Source: JANWHF01 sp036276235 (GTDB taxonomy: Bacteria; Planctomycetota; Phycisphaerae; Tepidisphaerales; Tepidisphaeraceae). Taken from it: 23,097 nt of DNA. Every line of letters starts with the position of its first letter. The stretch's first letter is position 1. The notes under the pieces are model-generated. The model was given only the letters and a program-made list of their open reading frames with translations, did no database searches and had not been told where the DNA came from. Position numbers and translations under genes: made by a program. Positions 1-7,987 of this stretch are shown piece after piece. The DNA is taken from NCBI GenBank assembly GCA_036276235.1, contig DATBDZ010000429.1, forward strand, positions 1-23,097, written 5' to 3'.

Positions 1-1179
1 GGCTTGCCAGCGCGGCTGGCAATTGCGCCGACAGTCGGAGCCGCCTGGGCATTGGCCCGCTGCGCCAAGGAGCCGACGATTATTTCGCCGGATCGACTGG
101 CCGATGCGTTGGCGCCGCTGCCGACCGGCGCGCTGCGAATCGATGCGGATGCATCGCAGATGCTGCATCATTTGGGGATCGAGACGATCGGGCAATTGAT
201 CGATCTGCCGCGCGAGGCGCTGCCGGCGAGATTTGGCTCGGAGCTGCTGATGCGGATCGATCAGGCGATGGGCCGTCTTCCCGAGCCGCTTAAGCCGCTG
301 GCGTATCAAGCGCCGATCGAGGCGGCGATGGAATTTGATGGAACGATCGATTCGCTGGAAGCGATCGAATGGGTTTTGGGGCAGCTTCTCAAAGACGTGC
401 TGCAGCAGCTTGCCCGCCGCGGCCTTGGCGCGCGGCGGATCGATGCCCGATTCATCAGCCGCTATGCGCCGCCGATCGAAAAGCTCATTCCGCTTTCGCG
501 GCCCTCGCGCGATCCGGTCAATTTGTTCAACCTGCTGCGCTGCGCTTTGGAAACAGTAAAGGCCGGCGAAGGATTCTCGGCGATCCGCCTGTCGGTTCCA
601 CTTTTCGACCGTCTGGCCGATGAGCAGATTCATTTGATGGGCAGCGAGCAGCAGGCGGCACAAAAGGAATTGTCGCAGCTCATCGAGCGGCTGCGCGTGC
701 GATTGGGAGAAGGAACAGTGCTTCAGCCTCGGTTGGTGGAATCTCATCTACCCGAAAAAGCGTTTGAATTGAGAGAGGCGGATCAAGGCGCGGCGGAAGA
801 GAAATCCGCGTTATCCACGCCGGAGCGGAGCGGCGCAGCAAAGCGAAAGGTCAGGAAAAAGCCAGAATCGCCGCGCAGTGCCGGATCGGAAACATCGTAC
901 GCAAAAAATCCGCGTCCTTTGCATCTGCTGCAAACGCCGATCGAAGTGCGCGTGATGGTTTCCCCATCGGACGATCGCGAAGGGCGGCCGATTTCATTCA
1001 TGCATGAAGGCGTGCTGCATCCGGTGGCGCACGCCGTCGGCCCCGAGCGCATCGCCGGCCGCTGGTGGGCCGGCCACCACAAGACCCGCGATTATTTCGA
1101 CACGCAGGATTCGCAGGGGAGAAGGTTTTGGATTTTTCGAGTTGTTCAGACAGGGAAGTGGTATGTGCAGGGGTTTTGA
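1..1179 (+). CDS. imuB: ImuB, catalytically inactive Y-family polymerase homologue of the mutasome (5' truncated)
   Basis: The reading frame is open to the left edge, so about the first 100-150 residues are missing. The visible 391 residues begin in the palm/fingers region (LAIAPTVGAAWALAR) and continue through the thumb-like segment LHHLGIETIGQLIDLPREAL (about residues 54-75), which is typical of ImuB. The little-finger-like region follows. After a Lys/Arg/Ser-rich linker (about 255-300) comes the C-terminal module GRWWAGHHKTRDYFD (about 347-361), ending WYVQGF. In known systems ImuB is a non-catalytic adaptor that links ImuA/RecA and the beta clamp to the error-prone polymerase DnaE2 during damage-induced mutagenesis. 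The dnaE2 gene downstream supports this, although an opposite-strand gene separates the two. imuA, if present, would lie left of the window. The clamp-binding motif was not located with confidence. Confidence 0.9.
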   Translation, partial: GLPARLAIAPTVGAAWALARCAKEPTIISPDRLADALAPLPTGALRIDADASQMLHHLGIETIGQLIDLPREALPARFGSELLMRIDQAMGRLPEPLKPLAYQAPIEAAMEFDGTIDSLEAIEWVLGQLLKDVLQQLARRGLGARRIDARFISRYAPPIEKLIPLSRPSRDPVNLFNLLRCALETVKAGEGFSAIRLSVPLFDRLADEQIHLMGSEQQAAQKELSQLIERLRVRLGEGTVLQPRLVESHLPEKAFELREADQGAAEEKSALSTPERSGAAKRKVRKKPESPRSAGSETSYAKNPRPLHLLQTPIEVRVMVSPSDDREGRPISFMHEGVLHPVAHAVGPERIAGRWWAGHHKTRDYFDTQDSQGRRFWIFRVVQTGKWYVQGF

Positions 1180-1197
1180 GGAGGAAGGAAAGTGGGA

Positions 1198-1346
1198 AAG
1201 GCACGAAGGCACGGAGGGACGAAGGGACGAAGGGACGAAGGGACGGAGGTAGGAGGCACGAAGGGGAAGTGGGATGCATGAGCGGTAGGACGTCTGCTGT
1301 ATTTCCCTTCGTGCCTATGTGCCTACGTGCCTTCGTGCCTTCCTCC
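1198..1346. repeat. Octamer-based imperfect inverted repeat
   Basis: The left arm (1198-1265) consists of degenerate 8-mers of the type GGGACGAA/GGCACGGA. The right arm (1303-1345) carries the complementary 8-mers (CCTTCGTG and similar). The unit fills the gap between the imuB stop and the stop of the opposite gene, so it could fold at the 3' ends of both convergent transcripts. A related single-arm tract lies at 5778-5860. Confidence 0.85.
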
Positions 1347-1350
1347 AAAA

Positions 1351-2055
1351 TCAATCAAATTCCTTCCTCTCCCAATAATGCTCCTTGTAATACCCCATCG
1401 TCCCTTTGAACTGCTCTTCGAGGGCCTGGCGGCGATCCATGTCGGTCGCGGCCCAGTTGCAGGTCCACGGCTCGCGACGGATGGGGAAAACCTGCGCGAT
1501 CGGCGTTCCTCTTTTGAGCGTGAGCGTGGTGCCTGGCCGCATCGTGCAGATCGAGGGGAAGTTTACCTCGCGATAGTACGTGTCGGTTTCCACCATCCCC
1601 GAAAGAATATGAAACGGTATCTCAAAGCGATTGAGCGGTGCCGTGAAAAGACACGAATAGCCCGGCGGCGTTTTTATGATCCACGGGTTGATGAACTTGA
1701 CGATCGTCGTCCCGTGGATCGGCGAGCCTTGCACCTGCTCCTGCGGATGCGTCTCGATGATATTCAGCTCGGAGCGGAATTCCACGCCATCCGGCTTCAT
1801 CGAAAACCAGACGTCGGCGACGAGCGGGATGAGATACCCGCCGGTCATCGCGTCGAGCAGAGGCGGGCATTTTTTAATGGTGAGCCATTTTCCCGCCGGC
1901 CCGCCCGGCACTTCCGCCGGCATCTGCTTCAGCCACGCCGGCACCTGCTGGCTCGCCGGCCCCGGGCGCGGCAACGATTGCTCGGGAACAGGAACCGGCC
2001 GAACCGGCGCCGGCTCAAAGCCGGGACAATGAAATTCGATCAGGTTTGGAGGCAT
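1351..2055 (-). CDS. DUF6065-like protein of unknown function
   Basis: A 234-residue protein. The sequence pattern matches what I recall of the DUF6065 family, seen in bacteria and in T4-like cyanophages. It has an N-terminal beta-strand (NLIEFHCPGF), an early PxWLKQMPAE segment, then TIKKCPPLLDAMTGGYLIPL (about 59-78), NPWIIKTPPGYSCLF, SGMVETDTYY and a final KRGTPIAQVFPIRRE. No enzymatic residues or function are known to me. The start at 2055 was chosen because the 16 codons upstream in the open frame lie in the heptamer repeat and read as repeat peptide (TTDHWQLILS). No Shine-Dalgarno is evident. The gene runs against imuB and dnaE2 and is bracketed by repeats on both sides, which suggests later insertion into the mutasome locus. 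Confidence 0.75.
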   Translation of the reverse strand: MPPNLIEFHCPGFEPAPVRPVPVPEQSLPRPGPASQQVPAWLKQMPAEVPGGPAGKWLTIKKCPPLLDAMTGGYLIPLVADVWFSMKPDGVEFRSELNIIETHPQEQVQGSPIHGTTIVKFINPWIIKTPPGYSCLFTAPLNRFEIPFHILSGMVETDTYYREVNFPSICTMRPGTTLTLKRGTPIAQVFPIRREPWTCNWAATDMDRRQALEEQFKGTMGYYKEHYWERKEFD

Positions 2056-2067
2056 GGGGGAAAGGAT

Positions 2068-2188
2068 AAGTTGCCAGTGGTCAGTTGTCAGGGGGAAGAA
2101 CAAGTTGCCAGTTGCCAGTTGTCAGTTGCCAGTGGGGAAAACCGTCCGCCCTTTACTGGCAACTGGCAACTGGTAACTGGCAACTGAC
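2068..2188. repeat. Heptamer hairpin repeat (GTTGCCA/GTTGTCA type), copy 1
   Basis: The left arm has degenerate heptamers GTTGCCA, GTTGTCA and variants (2070-2138). The right arm (2153-2188) carries the complement, TGGCAAC and similar. It occupies almost the entire divergent spacer between the DUF6065-like gene and dnaE2 and ends 6 nt before the dnaE2 start codon. The pattern recalls cyanobacterial STRR heptamer repeats. Other copies lie at 12229-12312 and 16101-16229. Confidence 0.9.
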
Positions 2189-2194
2189 GAGCCA

Positions 2195-5100
2195 ATGCCC
2201 GAATCCCCCAGTCCCAAGCTCCGCGAGGCTCCGCCGCCTAATGGGCCGGCGGCGAAATCTCCGTTGGCTTATGCGGAATTGGATGTGAAGAGCAATTACT
2301 CGTTTTTGCGCGGGGCATCGCATCCGGATGAATTGGTCTACCGGGCGGCGGAATTGGGATATCGCGCGATCGGGGTCACGGATTTCAATAGCCTCGCCGG
2401 TGTTGTCCGTGCGCATCAGGCGGCCAAGGAGGCGCAAATCAAGCTGCTGGTCGGAGCGCGGCTCAGGTTTTCCGATGCGCCGGATCTTCTGGTTTGGGCG
2501 CCGGATCGAGCCGCGTATGGGCGGTTATGCCGATTGCTCACGCTCGGCAAATGCCGCGCGGAAAAGGGGGAATGTATGCTGGTGCTTGAAGATTTTTTGA
2601 AGGAGAGCGAGGGATTGATTGCCGCGGCGGTGATGACGCCGATGGCGATGGAGAATTTGGAATTTGAGATTTCCTCCCTACCCCTCCCCCGGAGTACCGG
2701 GGGAGGGGATAAAGCTTTTCCTTCTATATCCAGGCGTAACTCACCAGTCGCACGTCTCCGCGACACCCTCGGCCCGCGCCTCTCCCTTGCCGTCAGTTGC
2801 GGCTATGGTCCGGACGATGCCACCTATCTTTCGCAAGCCATCCGACTGGGGAAGAATTTGGGCATTCCGCTGCTGGCGACCAACGATGTTTACTATCACG
2901 ATCCTTCTCGCCGATCGCTGCAGGATGCGCTGGTCTGCATTCATCACGGCTGCACGATTCACGACGCCGGCTATCGCCTTTTCCCCAACGGCGAGCGCTA
3001 TCTCAAATCGCCCGAGCAGATGTATCGCTTATTTGCCGATCATCCCAGGGCGCTGCGGCGTGGTGTCGAGATCGCCGAGGCGTGCAATTTTTCGCTCGAT
3101 TCGCTCCGCTATGAATATCCGGACGAGGTGGTGCCGGCAGACAAATCGCCGCTGCAGCATCTGGCCGATCTCACCTGGCGCGGCGCCGCCGATCGCTATC
3201 CGCAGGGCATTCCCGACAAAGTCCGGCGGCTGATCGAGCATGAGTTGAAGCTGATCGAACAGCTACATTTTGAGCATTATTTCCTGACGGTGCACGATCT
3301 GGTTTGCTTCGCGCGCTCGCGCGGCATTCTCTGCCAGGGGCGCGGGTCGGCGGCGAACAGCGCCGTCTGCTACTGCATCGGCGTCACCAGCGTCGATCCG
3401 GAGCGCATTGATGTTCTCTTCGAGCGTTTCATCAGCAGCGCCCGCGGCGAGCCGCCCGATATCGACATCGATTTTGAGCACGAACGCCGCGAGGAAGTGA
3501 TTCAGTACGTGTACGAAAAATACGGCCGCGATCGCGCCGGCATGACCGCCGAGGTGATCACCTATCGCGGCCGCAGCGCCGTCCGCGATATCGGCAAGGC
3601 CATGGGCCTGAGCCTCGACATGGTCGATGCGCTTGCCAGCAAGCTCGATTGGTGGCACAGCGGAACGATCAGCGACGCGCAAGTGCGCGAGTGCGGCCTG
3701 GATCCGACGGATCGCATAACCAAACTGGTGATCGATCTAACCTCGCAACTGCTCGGCTTCCCGCGCCACCTAAGCCAACACGTCGGCGGACTGGTGATGA
3801 CCAAAGGGCCGCTCAATGAGATGGTGCCCATCGAAAACGCGTCGATGCCGGATCGCACGGTGATCGAATGGGATAAGGATGACATAGATGCGCTGGGGAT
3901 TCTTAAAGTGGATGTACTCGCCTTGGGAATGTTGACCTGCATCTCCAAAGCCTTCGCAATGTTGGATCAAAGCGCTTCGTGTGGCACGGGTTTTCAACCC
4001 GTGCAAGCGGCGCTCAATGAAGAGTTATCTGAATCCTCGCATCGCTCGCACGGGTTGGAAACCCGTGCCACAAGCAGGCGATTGGAATTGCATACTGTCC
4101 CTGCCGAAGACCCGATTGTTTACGACATGATCTGCAATGCCGACACCATCGGCGTATTTCAGATCGAGAGCCGCGCGCAGATGTCGATGTTGCCGCGGCT
4201 GCGGCCTCGATGCTTTTATGATCTGGTGATCGAAGTGGCGATCGTTCGGCCCGGCCCCATTCAGGGCGACATGGTGCATCCATATCTGCGGCGGCGAAAC
4301 AAGCAGGAAGTGGTTGAGTACCCAAGCGAAGAATTGCGGCAGGTGTTGAGCAAAACGCTGGGCGTGCCGCTGTTTCAGGAGCAGGCGATGCGGCTGGTGA
4401 TGGTGGCCGCCGGGTTTAGCGCGGAGCAGGCGGACAAGCTTCGCCGCGCCATGGCCGCGTGGCGGCGGAATGGGTTGCTCGAGCAGTTTCATCCGCGCGT
4501 GGTGGGAGGGATGCTCGAGAAAGGATACACGCGCGAGTTTGCCGAGCGGTGCTTTCTGCAGATCAAAGGGTTTGGCGAATATGGTTTTCCGGAAAGTCAT
4601 GCAGCCAGTTTCGCGCTGCTGGTTTACGCGAGCGCCTGGCTGAAATGTCATCATCCCGCCGCCTTCGCGGCAGCGCTGCTCAACAGCCAGCCGATGGGGT
4701 TTTATGCTCCAGCGCAAATCGTCCGCGATGCCAGAGAACATGATGTGGAAGTGCGGCCAGCGGATGTGAATTTTAGCGCGTGGGATTGCGGGCTTGAATT
4801 TCTCCCTCTCCCTCCTAGGGAGAGGGCCGGGGTGAGGGTTGAATCGCTCGATCAGTCCACAGGTTCTGACTCCGCGGATCTCAACCCTCATCTGAAGGTG
4901 GAACCGCTTGGCCAGCCAACACCGTCCGACTCCGCAAATTTCCACCCTCACCCTAGCCCTCTCCCTGAAAGGGAGAGGGAACAAAGGACAATGCGCCTAG
5001 GCTTGCGTCTCCTGCGCGGCTTCCGGGAAGCGCATGCAAAACAGCTCGTCGCCGCCCGGGATCGATGTAAACGATTCGACTCGATCGCGCAGCTTCATCG

Positions 5101-5776
5101 CCTTACGCATCTTCCCGTTTCGGCGTTGCGCATCCTGGCCGAGGCAGATGCGTTTGGCTCGCTTGGACTTTCCCGTCGGCAAGCGCTGTGGGAAGTCACC
5201 GCGCTGAAAGATCAGGATTACCCGCTGTTCGAAAAGATGGATGACGAAAAGGGTGACACTGCTCCTTCGGACGCGGAGAAGGGGGACACTGCCCAAAAGG
5301 GAGACGCTGCTTCTTTCGCTCCCATTTCAGAGCGGCCGGTTTATCTTCCGAAGATGCCGCTGGGGCAGGAGGTGTCGATCGATTATTCGACCACCAGCCT
5401 CTCGCTCAAGGAGCATCCGGTGGCACTGGTGCGCGCCGAGCTCTCACAGCAACGGATTCTTTCCTCCCGCGAGATGCTCAAGAAAGAGCATGGCGATTGG
5501 GTGAAAGTCGCGGGATTGGTTCTGGTCCGTCAGCGGCCGGGGACGGCATCGGGCGTCGTGTTTGTCACGCTCGAAGATGAAACCGGCTTGGTGAATCTGA
5601 TTCTGCACGCCACGATTTATGAGCGATATCGTGCCCCCGCCCGGCAGGCCCGCCTGCTGCAGGCGGATGGATACGTGCAGCGCGAAGGGCAGGTTGTGCA
5701 TGTCCTGGCCAAACGGCTTTTTGATCTGAGCGATCTGCTGGCGGATTTGGAGGTGAAATCGAGGGATTTTCATTGA
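2195..5776 (+). CDS. dnaE2: DnaE2 (ImuC), error-prone DNA polymerase III alpha-type subunit
   Basis: A 1193-residue C-family polymerase. The N-terminal PHP domain starts at YAELDVKSNYSFLRGASHPD (about residue 26). The palm carries the catalytic DID triad segment PPDIDIDFEHERREEV (about 418-433) and the third acidic site in LGILKVDVLALGM (about 568-580). FQIESRAQMSMLPRL and GFGEYGFPESHAASFALLVY are characteristic of DnaE2. A helix-hairpin-helix region and a C-terminal OB-fold (about 1100-1190) follow. DnaE2 performs translesion synthesis with ImuA/ImuB in the SOS response. The protein is longer than the roughly 1050-1100 residues usual for the family. The excess is explained by in-frame repeats at 2681-2708, 3980-4072, 4801-4981 and 5247-5320, none of which hits a catalytic motif. 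The first ATG is used; no Shine-Dalgarno precedes it because a heptamer repeat abuts the start. Confidence 0.95.
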   Translation: MPESPSPKLREAPPPNGPAAKSPLAYAELDVKSNYSFLRGASHPDELVYRAAELGYRAIGVTDFNSLAGVVRAHQAAKEAQIKLLVGARLRFSDAPDLLVWAPDRAAYGRLCRLLTLGKCRAEKGECMLVLEDFLKESEGLIAAAVMTPMAMENLEFEISSLPLPRSTGGGDKAFPSISRRNSPVARLRDTLGPRLSLAVSCGYGPDDATYLSQAIRLGKNLGIPLLATNDVYYHDPSRRSLQDALVCIHHGCTIHDAGYRLFPNGERYLKSPEQMYRLFADHPRALRRGVEIAEACNFSLDSLRYEYPDEVVPADKSPLQHLADLTWRGAADRYPQGIPDKVRRLIEHELKLIEQLHFEHYFLTVHDLVCFARSRGILCQGRGSAANSAVCYCIGVTSVDPERIDVLFERFISSARGEPPDIDIDFEHERREEVIQYVYEKYGRDRAGMTAEVITYRGRSAVRDIGKAMGLSLDMVDALASKLDWWHSGTISDAQVRECGLDPTDRITKLVIDLTSQLLGFPRHLSQHVGGLVMTKGPLNEMVPIENASMPDRTVIEWDKDDIDALGILKVDVLALGMLTCISKAFAMLDQSASCGTGFQPVQAALNEELSESSHRSHGLETRATSRRLELHTVPAEDPIVYDMICNADTIGVFQIESRAQMSMLPRLRPRCFYDLVIEVAIVRPGPIQGDMVHPYLRRRNKQEVVEYPSEELRQVLSKTLGVPLFQEQAMRLVMVAAGFSAEQADKLRRAMAAWRRNGLLEQFHPRVVGGMLEKGYTREFAERCFLQIKGFGEYGFPESHAASFALLVYASAWLKCHHPAAFAAALLNSQPMGFYAPAQIVRDAREHDVEVRPADVNFSAWDCGLEFLPLPPRERAGVRVESLDQSTGSDSADLNPHLKVEPLGQPTPSDSANFHPHPSPLPEREREQRTMRLGLRLLRGFREAHAKQLVAARDRCKRFDSIAQLHRLTHLPVSALRILAEADAFGSLGLSRRQALWEVTALKDQDYPLFEKMDDEKGDTAPSDAEKGDTAQKGDAASFAPISERPVYLPKMPLGQEVSIDYSTTSLSLKEHPVALVRAELSQQRILSSREMLKKEHGDWVKVAGLVLVRQRPGTASGVVFVTLEDETGLVNLILHATIYERYRAPARQARLLQADGYVQREGQVVHVLAKRLFDLSDLLADLEVKSRDFH
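2681..2708. repeat. GC-rich hairpin with AGTA loop inside dnaE2 (in frame)
   Basis: A perfect 12-bp stem, CCCCTCCCCCGG (2681-2692) with its complement at 2697-2708, and loop AGTA (2693-2696). In the dnaE2 frame it encodes LPLPRSTGGG at about residues 162-172. The same hairpin occurs intergenically at 8885-8910 and 8965-8990, which shows that it is a dispersed repeat and not ancestral coding sequence. Confidence 0.9.
3980..4072. repeat. Palindromic element inside dnaE2 (in frame)
   Basis: Left arm 3980-4004 and right arm 4048-4072 are near-perfect inverted copies of about 25 nt, and each arm is itself a hairpin (CACGGGT/ACCCGTG). The dnaE2 frame reads CGTGFQPV on the left and HGLETRAT on the right, at about residues 595-626, between the palm segment and the VPAEDPIVYDMI motif. 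A related CACGGG hairpin type flanks 9828-10100. Confidence 0.9.
4801..4981. repeat. Composite palindromic element with internal tandem duplication inside dnaE2 (in frame)
   Basis: Outer inverted arms lie at 4801-4840 (CCCTCTCCCT hairpin plus GGCCGGGGTGAGGG) and 4941-4981. Between them are two diverged copies of about 54 nt (4838-4890 and 4899-4950), each with complementary ends. They encode RVESLDQSTGSDSADLNPH and the related KVEPLGQPTPSDSANFHPH. The insert adds about 60 residues (about 869-930) and stays in frame. The same outer hairpin type occurs at 6915-7051. Confidence 0.88.
5247..5320 (+). repeat. Three degenerate KGD-encoding repeats inside dnaE2
   Basis: Three partial copies of an AAGGGGGACACTGC-like unit (starting near 5249, 5279 and 5297) encode KGDTA, KGDTA and KGDAA at about residues 1018-1037. 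The segment lies in the linker before the YLPKMPLGQEVSIDYSTTSLSL region that leads into the OB-fold. The GGGGACACTG unit looks like another dispersed repeat, but no second location exists in this window. Confidence 0.6.
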
Positions 5777-5777
5777 G

Positions 5778-5860
5778 GGGGAAGGGACGGAGGGACGTGG
5801 GCACGGAGGGACGAAGGCACGGAGGGACAGAGGCACGTAGGCACGAAGCCACGGAGGGTC
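5778..5860. repeat. Octamer repeat tract (GGGACGGA/GGCACGAA type)
   Basis: A run of degenerate 8-mers begins two bases after the dnaE2 stop codon, related to 1198-1265. Only one full arm is present; a short complementary piece (CCTTCGTGGG) lies near 5880. The tract sits in the convergent spacer between dnaE2 and the Sua5 gene. Confidence 0.8.
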
Positions 5861-5925
5861 GAGCCGAGCGTTGATCGTTTCCTTCGTGGGTTGGTCACTC
5901 GCACTTCTGTGCGGCTGCTTCAATC

Positions 5926-6873
5926 TCAAATCGGCCGTGTTGCGCGAATGAGCCTGTCGCGGACGGCGGCCCATTGCGGCTCGTTCGGCGGCATCTGGAT
6001 CAGAATCACTTCCGCACCCGATTGGTCGGCTTCGCGCAGGGCGGAATAGAGCCGTCGGGCGTATTCTTCGCTTGATTGCGGCATTTGCAGATGCCAATGC
6101 GCGCCGCTGAAATGCGAATCTGCAAGAACGATTGCCGCGATGCGACCTGTCGGCACCGGGCTATCTAACGATCGGCCCTCATAGCGAAACGCGGGAGTTT
6201 TGGGGGCGTAGTGGATCTCCTGCTGGCCGGGGCTCAGGGCAGCATTGCTCATTCCTATCGAGCCTTGGAAGACACTGACCGGACCAATGATCCTTTCGAT
6301 CTGCTCGCGCGTGATTGCGCCAAGGCGCAGGATGGCCGGCGCGCTGCCGCTCAGATCGAGAACGGTTGACTCAATGCCAACGCGACAGGGGCCGCCATCC
6401 AGGATCAGATCAACCGCGTCGCCCAGATCATCCCGCACATGCTGGGCGCTCGTGGGGCTGATGCGCGTCGAGCGATTGGCGCTGGGAGCGCAGATCGCGC
6501 CGTCAAATTCGCGCAACAATTGCAGCGCCAGCGGATGATCCGGCGCGCGCAGGCCGACGGTGGGGCGGCCAGCCGTCGCCTCATCGACGATCGGGGGCGC
6601 CTTGCTGACGACGAGCGTCAGCGGGCCGGGCCAGAATTGCCGCGCGAGCAACTGTGCCGACGGTGGCCAATGAGCGGCATAACGCTGAGCCATCGCCTCA
6701 TTGGAAACATGCGCAATCAGCGGATTGGTCGGCGGCCTCCCTTTGGCAACGAAAATTCCGCGCACGGCCGACACACTGGTCGCATCCGCGCCAAGACCGT
6801 AGACCGTTTCCGTGGGAAACGCCACGAGTTTGCCGGCGCGCAAGAGTCGAACTGCCTCGGCCACATCGTTCAT
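5926..6873 (-). CDS. Threonylcarbamoyl-AMP synthase (Sua5/YrdC/YwlC family)
   Basis: A 315-residue two-domain Sua5-type protein. The N-terminal YrdC domain (about 1-195) shows AFPTETVYGLGADA (18-31), the KGR motif in FVAKGRPPTNPLI (41-53, K44/R46) and the nucleotide-binding APSANRS (129-135). GIESTVLDL and RLGAIT follow. The SPGQQEIHYAPKTP linker (about 222-235) leads into the Sua5 C-terminal domain. The enzyme makes L-threonylcarbamoyl-AMP from threonine, bicarbonate and ATP, the first step of tRNA t6A37 synthesis in the cytoplasm. The full two-domain length argues for Sua5 and not the short YrdC form. It is convergent with dnaE2. The start at 6873 is the first ATG; no strong Shine-Dalgarno is visible. 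Confidence 0.93.
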   Translation of the reverse strand: MNDVAEAVRLLRAGKLVAFPTETVYGLGADATSVSAVRGIFVAKGRPPTNPLIAHVSNEAMAQRYAAHWPPSAQLLARQFWPGPLTLVVSKAPPIVDEATAGRPTVGLRAPDHPLALQLLREFDGAICAPSANRSTRISPTSAQHVRDDLGDAVDLILDGGPCRVGIESTVLDLSGSAPAILRLGAITREQIERIIGPVSVFQGSIGMSNAALSPGQQEIHYAPKTPAFRYEGRSLDSPVPTGRIAAIVLADSHFSGAHWHLQMPQSSEEYARRLYSALREADQSGAEVILIQMPPNEPQWAAVRDRLIRATRPI

Positions 6874-6914
6874 GGCATTAGCATAGTCGCGCGGATGTCG
6901 AAGACGAAATGCTC

Positions 6915-7051
6915 GTCTTCTCCCTCTCCCCTGTACTCAGGGGAGAGGGCCGGGGTGAGGGGACGAACGCGTCAATTTGCGAACGGCGCCATCTCGCAAT
7001 TCCCTGTCCCCTCACCCTGCCCTCTCCCCTGAGTACAGGGGAGAGGGTTCT
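6915..7051. repeat. Composite palindromic element with GAGTAC-apex hairpins
   Basis: Left arm 6915-6962 carries a CTCTCCCCTGTACTCAGGGGAGAG-type hairpin (apex GTACTC at 6933-6938) followed by GGCCGGGGTGAGG. Right arm 7007-7051 is the inverted copy (apex GAGTAC at 7031-7036). It fills the spacer upstream of the Sua5 gene and downstream of the 7134 gene, so it may fold at the 3' end of the latter's transcript. Confidence 0.88.
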
Positions 7052-7133
7052 GAGCGAGAACCCTCAATCTCGCGATATTCTCGGGCAAGACGCTCCGTGT
7101 GACAGATTCTTGCCGTCATGTTTGTCCGGCGCT

Positions 7134-7871
7134 CTATCGATGCCGGAACCAGATGACGTAGGCGAACAACGCCGCGGCATTGAGCGAAGTCAGGACCGCG
7201 ATCTTTCCCAGCGCGTCGCGCACGGCGTCGGAGAGGAACGTGAACGGGCGATTCAGCCATTCCAAGGGAAGAAGGTAGATCGGCAGACGACGGTTATCGT
7301 CGCCCGGGATTTCCAGGGGATCGACGCCGACTGACTGAGATTGCGGCTCGGAAGCCGCCGCATCGTCAATCTTCGGAGCGGCATCCGGCGCGGGACTCGA
7401 TTGCACGGCGATGGTCTGCGGATTCTCGGTGGACGGCGCCTCAACGGGCGCAGCTGGCTCAACGGTCGCGGGCGGCTGCATGATCGCAGCATTCGCGACC
7501 GCGGTAGCGGAGGATTCATCGCTGAGCGGAGCAGCAACCACCTCAACGAGCGCGGGCGCGCTGGCGGGCTCCGTCATCGTATGAGCCGCCTTATCCTTGT
7601 CACCAGTGATCAGCGCTTCGATTTGCTGCGCCAGCGCAGCCTCGTCATCGCCGGGCGTTTTGGCGGCATCAGCCGCCAGCGGGTCGGCGGGCGATGAGAT
7701 CGTCTTACCGTCATCGACTCGCATGACTGGCGCACGCTCTTCCTCGCGCTCGATGTCGGCGCTGGCCAACAGGCGATCGACTTCCTTGCCCGCGAGTTGC
7801 GCGATGAGTTCATCGGCATCTTTCTGCGGCGCTGGCGGCGCCTCGGGCGAATTGGCCACGGCTTCTGACAT
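7134..7871 (-). CDS. Hypothetical Ala/Pro-rich protein with C-terminal membrane anchor
   Basis: A 245-residue protein not recognised as a named family. An acidic N-terminal half contains a short helical segment (KDADELIAQLAGKEVDRLLA, about 17-36). A long low-complexity Ala/Pro/Glu/Ser stretch follows (about 55-185). The C-terminus LPIYLLPLEWLNRPFTFL (about 196-213) then KIAVLTSLNAAALFAYVIWF (about 223-242) provides one membrane helix with a very short RHR tail, so it looks tail-anchored with the disordered part in the cytoplasm. The start is well supported by a GGAGGAG Shine-Dalgarno about 4 nt upstream of ATG at 7871. It is divergent from rsmE with 116 nt between. Function unknown. Confidence 0.75.
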   Translation of the reverse strand: MSEAVANSPEAPPAPQKDADELIAQLAGKEVDRLLASADIEREEERAPVMRVDDGKTISSPADPLAADAAKTPGDDEAALAQQIEALITGDKDKAAHTMTEPASAPALVEVVAAPLSDESSATAVANAAIMQPPATVEPAAPVEAPSTENPQTIAVQSSPAPDAAPKIDDAAASEPQSQSVGVDPLEIPGDDNRRLPIYLLPLEWLNRPFTFLSDAVRDALGKIAVLTSLNAAALFAYVIWFRHR

Positions 7872-7987
7872 CTACTCCTCCATCCGTCGCGGAAAGCAGC
7901 CCGCATGCGAGCCGGCATATCAGTCTTCCGCCATGGTCCTTTATCGGACGCCTTTCGGGCGGGGTTAAGCGGCGCTGAAGCCGCGAG

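Noticed and set aside
4025..4984. A 319-codon - strand frame opposite dnaE2
   Set aside because: Opposite a clearly conserved polymerase; its ends derive from the palindromic repeats.
5565..5852. Small - strand protein rich in LRAFVP/CLRPSVP-like units
   Set aside because: It is the translation of the octamer repeat tract running into antisense dnaE2, a common misannotation.
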